Assembly (NCBI GenBank): GCA_900322035.1
Contig: ONYL01000033.1
Location: forward strand, 1 to 39,195
Reading direction: 5' to 3'
DNA from: an uncultured Prevotella sp.
GTDB taxonomy: Bacteria; Bacteroidota; Bacteroidia; Bacteroidales; Bacteroidaceae
DNA length: 39,195 bases
In this document: piece by piece, positions 32,776 through 39,195 of the stretch
Layout: the number at the start of each line of letters is the position of its first letter
Position numbering within the stretch: position 1 is the first letter of the stretch
Position numbers and translations under genes: made by a program
Notes under the pieces: model-generated
Databases searched by the model: none
What the model was told of the DNA's origin: nothing
The model's input: only the letters and a program-made list of their open reading frames with translations

Positions 32776-34329
32776 ATGAAAAAGCTATATAGTATCGTTG
32801 GGCTTGCATTCTGCCTGTTGGCAGGCGGATGCACCAATCTTCATGAGGAAATCCTCAACGAACAAGACAACAAACAAGTGGTCAACGACCCGAACAATGC
32901 GAAGATGATCGCCGCTCCTGCTTATGCTGCCATGCGCGATTTCATGGACACGGGAGGTCTCTTCGCACTGACAGAGACTTCTACGGACGAATGCGTGTTT
33001 CCCTCGCGTGGTTCAGACTGGAACGATGTAAACAACCGTACCCTATTTTGGCATACCTACGACGCTACCAACGAGCACGTGAAGAACGCATGGAACGCCC
33101 TTATGGCTGCACTGACACGAAGTAATGTAGCCATCAACTACCTGAGCAAGCTGGAACAGTCCGATGAGGTAAAGACATATACCAATGAGGTGAAATTCAT
33201 TCGCGCCCTGTCTATGTATTATCTCATGGATTATTGGGGACATTTCCCCATGCGTGAAGCCGATGCCACAGACTATTCCACGCTGCCGCAGATTCTTGAC
33301 CGACCCGCTGCACTTGAGAGAATTGTCAGCGAGCTGAACGACATCATCCCCAACCTGAAACTCAAAGGTGAGGTGGCTTACGGCAGGATTACACGGGCCG
33401 CCGCCCAGACGCTCTTGGCACACGTCTACCTGAACTATCAAGTTTTCACGGGATCTGCGCCTGAGTTTACTGACGGACAAGCAGAATGGGACAAGGTGAT
33501 CAGCCTCTGCTCGGAAGTCATCAACTCGGGTAAATATACCTTCTCAGACGACTATTGGAAGCTCTACCTTTCAAACAACAGTGCCGAGGCTGATGCAACG
33601 GAAGCCATTCTCCCCTTCCTCTACAACCAGTCGTTGGGTGTCTCGGGACAGTCGTGGCTAAACCTCACCCTGCACTATTCTCAGAATTTCGGCCACTACA
33701 GTTTTTGGAACGGATGCTGCACCACTCCCACCTTCCTCGATACTTGGGACAAGACCGACCCGCGATACACCGACTCAAGACTCAAGAGTCAGATTGGCTT
33801 CAACATCGGCATCATCGAGGGGCAGCAATACAGCATCGATGGCGAGGCTTTGAAGGACAGAAAGGGCAACGCCCTCATCTACACTCCTGATTTCAAGGTG
33901 GATGGGGCCAGCGAATCCGAAGGCGTCAGAGTGATCAAATATGCCCCTGATCCCAACTATGATTACGGTATGGGCAGCGACAACGACGTGATGTTCTATA
34001 AGTATTCTGACATCTACCTCATGCGCGGCGAGGCTCGTATGCGCAAAGGAGACCTTGAAGGAGCCCTGCAAGACATCAACACGGTGCGCGCCGCGCGTGG
34101 CGTGAAGCTGTATACAGCCCAAACGCTCACGTTGGAGGCCTTCTATAACGAGAGGGGATACGAGTTCTATTGGGACGGCATGTCGAGAAGAGACGACATG
34201 GTGAGATTCAACAAATATTGCGGGGCACGCTACAATGTAGAGGCTTGCGACAAGCACTTCATCCTCTTCCCCATTCCGCAGTCAGCCTTGGAAGCCAACA
34301 AGGATCTGCAGCAGAATGAGGGATATTGA
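32776..34329 (+). CDS. SusD/RagB-family surface lipoprotein, second pair
   Basis: 517 aa with a lipoprotein signal; LAGGC puts the lipidated Cys at residue 19. The SusD fold is shown by NEVKFIRALSMYYLMDYWGHFPM, ITRAAAQTLLAHVYLNYQVF and FYNERGYEFYWDGMSRRDDMVRFNKY. It is the surface glycan-binding partner of the STN-containing SusC encoded just upstream, and it leads into the GH65 gene 36 bp downstream. Confidence 0.95.
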   Translation: MKKLYSIVGLAFCLLAGGCTNLHEEILNEQDNKQVVNDPNNAKMIAAPAYAAMRDFMDTGGLFALTETSTDECVFPSRGSDWNDVNNRTLFWHTYDATNEHVKNAWNALMAALTRSNVAINYLSKLEQSDEVKTYTNEVKFIRALSMYYLMDYWGHFPMREADATDYSTLPQILDRPAALERIVSELNDIIPNLKLKGEVAYGRITRAAAQTLLAHVYLNYQVFTGSAPEFTDGQAEWDKVISLCSEVINSGKYTFSDDYWKLYLSNNSAEADATEAILPFLYNQSLGVSGQSWLNLTLHYSQNFGHYSFWNGCCTTPTFLDTWDKTDPRYTDSRLKSQIGFNIGIIEGQQYSIDGEALKDRKGNALIYTPDFKVDGASESEGVRVIKYAPDPNYDYGMGSDNDVMFYKYSDIYLMRGEARMRKGDLEGALQDINTVRAARGVKLYTAQTLTLEAFYNERGYEFYWDGMSRRDDMVRFNKYCGARYNVEACDKHFILFPIPQSALEANKDLQQNEGY

Positions 34330-34365
34330 AGCAAAACATGATGTTAACTACTTCATTCAACAAAC

Positions 34366-36405
34366 ATGAGATTAAGACGGTTATTGATTTTGTTTATCGC
34401 CGGATGTGTGCCGGCCCTCGCCCAGGATCCTTGGGTGCTGACAGCCACGAAGATCGACCGTAGCCACTACTATGGCATCACGGTGGCCAATGGGATGCTC
34501 GGACTGGTGTCGTCAGCCGAACCGATGAAGACTTCGTGCACCGTACTGGCCAACAGCTACGACAAGTTCGGCCGCGGCGAAGTGAGCAATTTCCTGAGTG
34601 GCTTCAACATGCTCAACACGTCGCTGACGGTCGACGGGACGCTTGTGGACTACGGCAGGATCAGCCACTACACGCAGCAATTGGACATGCGCGGGGCTGA
34701 ATTCAGCGGGGCTTTCGACTACGGGCAGAAGGCTCACGTCGACTACAGCGTCGTCGCCCTGCGCGAACTGCCCTACTGTGCCTTGCTCAAAGTGACGGTC
34801 ACGCCCAATAGCGATATCGTCGTGCGGGTGGACAACACCTTAGCCACGCCGGACGGCTTCAAGGAGGCCAAGTTCAGATTCGACGACATGACCATCGGGC
34901 AAAGCCAGGCCACGCTGCTCTCTACCGAAGCGCTCAGCCCCACAGGACGGCTGACCATGTGCGCTGCCTCCACATTCCTCTTCCCCGACGACGCTCCGGC
35001 ACAGGCTCCTGAGGTGAGTCACCATCAGGGAGACACGGCCCACTCGGCGTGTTTCACGGTGAGACTGAAGAGAGGACAGCCCTATCGGTTCGCCGTCGTG
35101 GGCTCCACGCTGTCCTCGGCCCTCTCCCACGATCCCATCAACGAGGTGAAGCGCCTGGCTGTATATGCCCAGATGGAAGGACTCGACAAACTGATCAGCC
35201 GCCACAGGGCGCTGTGGGCCGACCTGTGGAAGAGCGACATCCTGATCGACGGCGATGCGCAGGCACAGCAGGACGTACACAGCATGATCTACCATCTCTA
35301 CAGCTTTGTGAGCGCGGGATCCAGCCTGTCGGTCTCGCCCATGGGACTCTCCGGACTGGGCTACAACGGACATGTGTTTTGGGATGCCGACGTGTGGATG
35401 TTTCCGGTCCTGCTGATGCTCCATCCCGAGATGGCAGAGTCGATGGTCGACTACCGCTACAACCGGCTGGCCGAGGCCCGGCGCTACGCCTTCGAGCATG
35501 GCTACCGAGGAGCACAATATCCCTGGGAGAGTGCCGACACGGGCGGCGAGGACACGCCCGTGTGGGCCATGACGGGCCCCTTTGAGCACAGCATCACGGG
35601 CTGTGTGGCCCTCGCCGCCTGGCAATATTACTGCGTGACGGGCGACAGGAACTGGCTGCGGGAGAAAGGATTCCCCATGCTGAAGGAGACCGCCGACTTC
35701 TGGCTGAGCCGCGTCGACAAAGACGATAAAGGGGTCTGCCATATCCTGAATGTCGTCGCTGCCGACGAATGGGCAGAGAATGTCGACGACGATGCCTTCA
35801 CCAACGGCATCGCCATCGCCAATCTGAGGCTGGCCGCCAGGGCTGCGCGACTGCTCGGCATGACGGCCGACAGCCGGTGGGAAGCCACGGCCGACCGCAT
35901 TCCTGTCTACCGGATGGGCAACGGGGTGACACGCGAGCACAACAGCTATCACGGGGAAAACATCAAGCAGGCCGACGTGAACCTGTTGGCCTATCCGCTG
36001 ATGCAGATCACCGACCCGGCGCAGGTGCGCAAAGACTTGGAGTATTACCAGCAGCGCGTCCCCGTCGAGGGCACGCCGGCCATGACACAGGCCATCTTTA
36101 CGCTGCTCTACGCAAGGCTCGGCGACGGCGAGAGGGCATACCATTACTTCAACGACGCCTATATAGAGAATCTCCTCCCGCCTTTCCGCGTCATTGCCGA
36201 AACCAAGAACGGCACGAATCCCTACTTCGCCACGGGTGCCGGCGGCATTCTGCAAAGCATGATCATGGGATTCGGCGGCGTGGACATCGACCTGGTCAAC
36301 GGTGGCATCAAGCAGGTGAAGAGCGTTTTGCCCAAGTCGTGGAAAAAGCTCACGCTGACCTCCATCGGGCCTGATCACAAGACGTTCACCGTCGGCCAAC
36401 CGTAA
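34366..36405 (+). CDS. GH65-family glycoside hydrolase or phosphorylase, exported
   Basis: 679 aa with an N-terminal export signal. FIAGC (Cys14) would also fit a lipobox, so it may be a lipoprotein. The GH65 N-terminal beta domain begins near residue 30, and the (alpha/alpha)6 barrel holds GYNGHVFWDADVWMFPVLLMLHPEMAESMVDYRYNRL (H336 to W339-D340 in the substrate pocket) and AADEWAENVDDDAFTNG, where E468 is the expected general acid. GH65 includes trehalose, maltose and kojibiose phosphorylases and also hydrolases such as acid trehalase, kojibiose hydrolase and glucosylgalactosyl-hydroxylysine glucosidase; the sequence resembles the acid-trehalase/hydrolase branch. An exported location favours hydrolysis, since phosphorylases work in the cytoplasm. 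Its trehalase neighbour supports an alpha-linked glucose disaccharide as substrate. Confidence 0.85.
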   Translation: MRLRRLLILFIAGCVPALAQDPWVLTATKIDRSHYYGITVANGMLGLVSSAEPMKTSCTVLANSYDKFGRGEVSNFLSGFNMLNTSLTVDGTLVDYGRISHYTQQLDMRGAEFSGAFDYGQKAHVDYSVVALRELPYCALLKVTVTPNSDIVVRVDNTLATPDGFKEAKFRFDDMTIGQSQATLLSTEALSPTGRLTMCAASTFLFPDDAPAQAPEVSHHQGDTAHSACFTVRLKRGQPYRFAVVGSTLSSALSHDPINEVKRLAVYAQMEGLDKLISRHRALWADLWKSDILIDGDAQAQQDVHSMIYHLYSFVSAGSSLSVSPMGLSGLGYNGHVFWDADVWMFPVLLMLHPEMAESMVDYRYNRLAEARRYAFEHGYRGAQYPWESADTGGEDTPVWAMTGPFEHSITGCVALAAWQYYCVTGDRNWLREKGFPMLKETADFWLSRVDKDDKGVCHILNVVAADEWAENVDDDAFTNGIAIANLRLAARAARLLGMTADSRWEATADRIPVYRMGNGVTREHNSYHGENIKQADVNLLAYPLMQITDPAQVRKDLEYYQQRVPVEGTPAMTQAIFTLLYARLGDGERAYHYFNDAYIENLLPPFRVIAETKNGTNPYFATGAGGILQSMIMGFGGVDIDLVNGGIKQVKSVLPKSWKKLTLTSIGPDHKTFTVGQP

Positions 36406-36592
36406 GGATCACCGCCGCATGGCGGTATTCCTGCTCTTTTCCACACGATAAGACAGGGGGGGCGGTTCATCTCTGCTCCCCCTCTTGTCCGTTGAATCAA
36501 ACATGATGCTTTGAGAAATTCTCGGATCATACCCAACGGTCCGTGACTAAAAACAAGAAGAACAATCAGACAATATCTCTTTTGAACAGAAA
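36406..36592 (+). other. Intergenic hairpins between GH65 and trehalase genes
   Basis: Two structures lie in this 187-bp gap. One is ACCGCC-GCAT-GGCGGT at 36411-36426. The other is a G-run/C-run pair (36452-36462 with 36476-36489). Neither is followed by a T-run, so they look more like message-stability or attenuation elements than full terminators. Confidence 0.5.
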
Positions 36593-38221
36593 ATGAAAAC
36601 ATACCATAAGATCATCTGCATTATTGCAGGACTGCTGGTGTCCGCCACTTTGTCAGTCGCGGAAGTCGATCCGAACACCCCTCATTTCCAACGTCCTCAA
36701 GAAAAATATGGAAGTCTGTTCGGGCATATCCTGATGAATGATTCTCTGTTCGGCCCAAACTGCTACTTCGCCGATTCGAAGGATTTCCTCGACCGAATTC
36801 CTTCGAGCGACCTGACTGGCATCGCCAAAGACTTCGATGCCCTCAAGCCTAAGACCACAGCTTCTATCAGCCGTTTTTTAACCGTCAATTTCCATCTACA
36901 GCCCCTTCCGGCCGACACTTTCAAGGATACCAGCGACATAGATACCCATATCCGGAAGTTGTGGGACTATCTCACCCGCCATTCCGCCAACGGAGGGGAA
37001 AGAGGAACGCTCATACCACTGAAATACAGATACGTGGTGCCAGGCGGAAGATTCCAAGAAATCTATTATTGGGACAGCTACTTCACTCTTCTCGGGCTGA
37101 TGGCAGACAACCGGACCGACCTTGCCGCCGACATGGTGAGAAACTTTGCAGATCTCATCGATGAAATCGGCTTTGTCCCCAATGGCAACCGCACCTACTA
37201 TCTGGGGCGGTCTCAGCCACCCTTTTTCTCGTATATGGTGGAGGCCCTGGCTGAGAAGACGGGCGATAAGGGCATACTGTCGCAATACCTGCCCGAGATG
37301 ATAAGGGAGTATCGCTTCTGGATGAAAGGATCTGAAACGCTCACCGAGACCAACAGCCAACAGTTGAGATGCGTAAGGATGCCGGGAGGTGAAGTGCTCA
37401 ACAGATATTATGACAACTACGACACGCCACGGGAAGAGATGTACCGCAACGATGTAGCCACAGGGCGCGCCCTGAGCAAAGTTCAACCCCGGGCCGATCT
37501 CCATGCACTCTACAGGAATTTGAGGGCTGGAGCAGAATCGGGCTGGGACTTCTCATCGAGATGGATGCGAAAAAGCGACGACCTAACCTCTATATCCACC
37601 ACAGACTATGTGACCGTGGACTTGAACTGTCTACTTTATCATTTGGAAATGACCATAGCCCAGGCGATGTCGATAAAAGGAGACTTGGAGGAGGCTGCCA
37701 AGTACGATAGCACGGCTCACAGCCGCGCCCGTGCAATCTTGCACTATCTTTGGGATGCGGATACCGGCAGCTTCACAGACTGGGACTGTCGCAGCCGCTC
37801 GTGTAGCCATAAAATCACGGCCGCAACGGCATATCCCCTTTTCGTGGGCATTGCAGACCAGCGACAGGCCGTGCAGACAGCCCAAACCATCAAGCGTCAT
37901 CTGCTCAAGCCGGGAGGAATTGTCACCACCGACATCAACTCGGGACAGCAATGGGATGCGCCCAACGGGTGGGCACCACTGCAATGGATTTCATTTAAAG
38001 GATTGTATGACTATGGAATGCTCCAAGACGCTGACACCATAAAAGAAAGATGGATGAAGATGGTGGAAAACGTTTATCATCACAGCCATAAGATCTTGGA
38101 GAAATACAATGTGATCATGCTGAGCGATACCGGTGGAGGAGAATATCCGAATCAAGATGGCTTTGGGTGGACCAACGGAGTGTACAGAGCTATGAAGACT
38201 TTCTGCGCTCCTATGCCATAA
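36593..38221 (+). CDS. treA: Exported GH37 trehalase
   Basis: 542 aa with a signal peptide (residues 1-23). Both trehalase signatures are present: PGGRFQEIYYWDSY (residues 150-163) and QWDAPNGWAP (453-462). The glycine-rich GGGEY segment (515-518 region) is also found. The catalytic acid D319 lies in ESGWDFSSRW and the base E517 in GGGEYPNQDGFGWTNGV, aligning with D312 and E496 of E. coli trehalase. It hydrolyses alpha,alpha-trehalose to two glucose molecules, here in the periplasm. It is the last gene before the intrinsic terminator at 38298-38348 and gives the best clue to the substrate of the locus. Confidence 0.97.
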   Translation: MKTYHKIICIIAGLLVSATLSVAEVDPNTPHFQRPQEKYGSLFGHILMNDSLFGPNCYFADSKDFLDRIPSSDLTGIAKDFDALKPKTTASISRFLTVNFHLQPLPADTFKDTSDIDTHIRKLWDYLTRHSANGGERGTLIPLKYRYVVPGGRFQEIYYWDSYFTLLGLMADNRTDLAADMVRNFADLIDEIGFVPNGNRTYYLGRSQPPFFSYMVEALAEKTGDKGILSQYLPEMIREYRFWMKGSETLTETNSQQLRCVRMPGGEVLNRYYDNYDTPREEMYRNDVATGRALSKVQPRADLHALYRNLRAGAESGWDFSSRWMRKSDDLTSISTTDYVTVDLNCLLYHLEMTIAQAMSIKGDLEEAAKYDSTAHSRARAILHYLWDADTGSFTDWDCRSRSCSHKITAATAYPLFVGIADQRQAVQTAQTIKRHLLKPGGIVTTDINSGQQWDAPNGWAPLQWISFKGLYDYGMLQDADTIKERWMKMVENVYHHSHKILEKYNVIMLSDTGGGEYPNQDGFGWTNGVYRAMKTFCAPMP

Positions 38222-38297
38222 GAGCCAAGATCCAAAAGCAATGACCGCAACCTTCTATAGGGGGGGGCTATTTCGCACACGCAGGATAATCATCTGC

Positions 38298-38348
38298 CCA
38301 TGAATGTTCATCAATCCAATCGTTGATGTCCGTTCATGGCCATTTTTT
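38298..38348 (+). terminator. Intrinsic terminator of the trehalase operon
   Basis: Arms CCATGAA (38298-38304) and TTCATGG (38333-38339), plus an inner ATCAA/TTGAT pairing, form a hairpin followed by TTTTTT at 38343-38348. It starts 77 bp past the trehalase stop. Confidence 0.8.
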
Positions 38349-38656
38349 ATACCCCCGCTGGCCAACATCAGGATCTACGGCACAGCTCTTGTGCACGACT
38401 GCGCGCCGGTTGCCCCTTCTCAAATTCCGGGCCGCTTCGGCGCGCTGCCTGCAGAGGTCCCGACGGGGGTGACGAAGACCACCCTCTCTCGGGCCGTGAG
38501 CACCGTGAGCTGGTCGGGGCAGGCGGAGGGCGAGCTTCTTGCAGGGACCAGCGCAGTCATTCTGAGGCATTCCTTCACTCGTTCCCGGTCAAGTGGCGTT
38601 TGCGGATCGTAGTGGCGGATGGCACGACGGTGGTCAAGTATTTCTTGTAAACTCAT
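38334..38656 (-). pseudogene. Nitroreductase-family remnant with frameshift and deletion
   Basis: The minus strand from 38656 begins MSLQEILDHRRAIRHYDPQTPLDRERVKECLRMTALVPARSS, the N-terminus of a nitroreductase-family flavoprotein. About 15-20 residues normally following are missing. Homology resumes with ACPDQLTVLTARERVVFVT, then continues in another frame as PRRDLCRQRAEAARNLRRGNRR (near 38400-38460). The usual protein is about 200 aa or more; here it ends in unrelated sequence near 38334. This is a decayed gene, not an active enzyme. Exact ends are uncertain. Confidence 0.8.
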
Positions 38657-39005
38657 GTTTGAATCGTGTTTTTGGATTAGTTAGTGTTCTTTTTCGTGGG
38701 CCGAGAAATTTATCTCCATTTAAGTGAATCATATGGTCTGGCATTTCCGCTATCCAGACCTCTGTTTCCCAGGCGATTTGTTCAGAGAATCGCTTGTATT
38801 TTTTAAAGTCAAGAAATGCCGTGCCAAAGATTTTTCCACATTCCACTTGTCGTGTCATTCTTTGGATGTCTATGATGCGCTCTGGGCTCATAGGTCCAAC
38901 AGAGTCCACAGCCTCGATAAAATAAAGCCAGTTCTTGTCAGCACGATAGAGAACGACGTCTGGCATTTTGTCGTGAAGTGTGATGTCAAAACCTAATTCT
39001 GTCAT
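38634..39005 (-). pseudogene. C-terminal remnant of a PstI/BsuBI-type restriction endonuclease
   Basis: From about 39005 the minus strand reads MTELGFDITLHDKMPDVVLYRADKNWLYFIEAVDSVGPMSPERI and later IAWETEVWIAEMPDHMIHLNGDKFLGPR, the signature of the BsuBI/PstI restriction enzyme C-terminal domain. Catalytic-type residues are in KMPDVVL and FIEAVDS. The family is about 320 aa; only about 105-125 residues remain. The upstream in-frame sequence (to 39173) does not resemble the family and includes the promoter of the next plus-strand gene, so the N-terminal part is lost. No cognate methyltransferase is visible. The frame runs into the first codons of the nitroreductase remnant. Confidence 0.82.
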
Positions 39006-39020
39006 TTCAAAACAAATAGT

Positions 39021-39028
39021 TACCTTTG
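39021..39028 (+). promoter_or_regulatory. -7 box (TACCTTTG) for the gene at the right edge
   Basis: Matches TAnnTTTG about 87 bp upstream of the ATG at 39115. It lies right at the truncated end of the restriction-enzyme remnant. Confidence 0.6.
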
Positions 39029-39114
39029 CATAAACTTTAGCCGCACCCGGCAAATTGAAAGCAAGCTTTCGTTGCGCCTGTTGGCAAAAGTTTTGCAAAA
39101 AAGAAAGGAAGATT

Positions 39115-39195
39115 ATGGCAATAGAAATTAAGGCAATACCTACCTTGGAAGGTAAGGATGCAGAAAGATTCATAGAGCGTGCTGATGAAGCAGAA
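39115..39195 (+). CDS. Start of an unknown gene, cut by the window edge
   Basis: The first 27 codons (MAIEIKAIPTLEGKDAERFI and onward) follow an AAGGAAG ribosome site 7 bases upstream and a -7 box. The opening EIK-x-IPTL-x-G-x-x-A-x-x-F recalls small Bacteroidetes antitoxin-like proteins, but this is only a resemblance. The rest lies outside the window, so no function is assigned. Confidence 0.6.
   Translation, partial: MAIEIKAIPTLEGKDAERFIERADEAE

Noticed and set aside
34840-36399. Long minus-strand open frame of 519 codons opposite the GH65 gene
   Set aside because: It is antisense to a gene with clear GH65 motifs, and its translation is His/Val/Gly-rich and matches no family, as expected for a GC-driven shadow.
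38260-38267. Eight-G run as a phase-variation tract
   Set aside because: It lies in non-coding DNA after the trehalase stop and is not positioned in a promoter that I can identify.
39006-39173. Intact N-terminus for the restriction-enzyme frame
   Set aside because: The in-frame upstream residues do not resemble the family, and the region contains the promoter and start of the plus-strand gene at 39115.

Overview
The window looks like chromosomal DNA of a Bacteroidales bacterium, most likely Prevotella/Segatella. The evidence is two SusC/SusD pairs, an ECF sigma/FecR anti-sigma pair, a UmuD/UmuC pair, the mreB-mreC-mreD-mrdA-rodA order, and about a dozen intergenic TAnnTTTG -7 boxes, which are characteristic of the Bacteroidetes housekeeping sigma factor. 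No tRNA, rRNA, CRISPR array, phage module or intact insertion sequence was seen.

Layout. 1-760: non-coding DNA with a long hairpin at the left edge and a five-copy 22-bp tandem repeat. 757-4382: a small exported FMN_bind protein (minus), a CDF metal exporter followed by an EamA permease (plus), a YbjQ-family protein and a cupin (minus). 4784-8116: a redox/stress group with a DUF1858-DUF438-hemerythrin-PAS protein, a convergent Crp/Fnr regulator, a free-methionine-R-sulfoxide reductase and a 76-aa helicase-associated-domain-like protein. 8284-10139: a translationally coupled pair made of an exported, pedestal-less penicillin-binding transpeptidase and an exported GH25 muramidase. 10206-13123: two tandem paralogous MFS transporters (minus). 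13419-15412: a second 22-bp-period repeat, then umuD-umuC. 15608-22126: a stand-alone IMP-cyclohydrolase half of PurH, then the elongasome cluster mreBCD-mrdA-rodA. 22429-38221: a polysaccharide-utilisation-like locus with two SusC/SusD pairs, a SIMPL protein, an ECF sigma and its FecR anti-sigma, a GH65 enzyme and a GH37 trehalase, closed by an intrinsic terminator. 38334-39195: a decayed stretch with a frameshifted nitroreductase remnant, the C-terminal remnant of a PstI/BsuBI-type restriction enzyme, and the start of an unknown gene running off the edge.

How the genes work together. The second SusC carries an N-terminal STN domain and directly follows the sigma/anti-sigma pair, the classic trans-envelope arrangement in which substrate binding outside releases the sigma factor. 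The two enzymes at the end of that operon point to trehalose, or a related alpha-linked glucose disaccharide such as kojibiose, as the substrate. The elongasome genes form one co-directional run. The transpeptidase/muramidase pair at 8.3-10.1 kb is clearly a paralogue of the mrdA transpeptidase domain and is the most unusual arrangement in the window.
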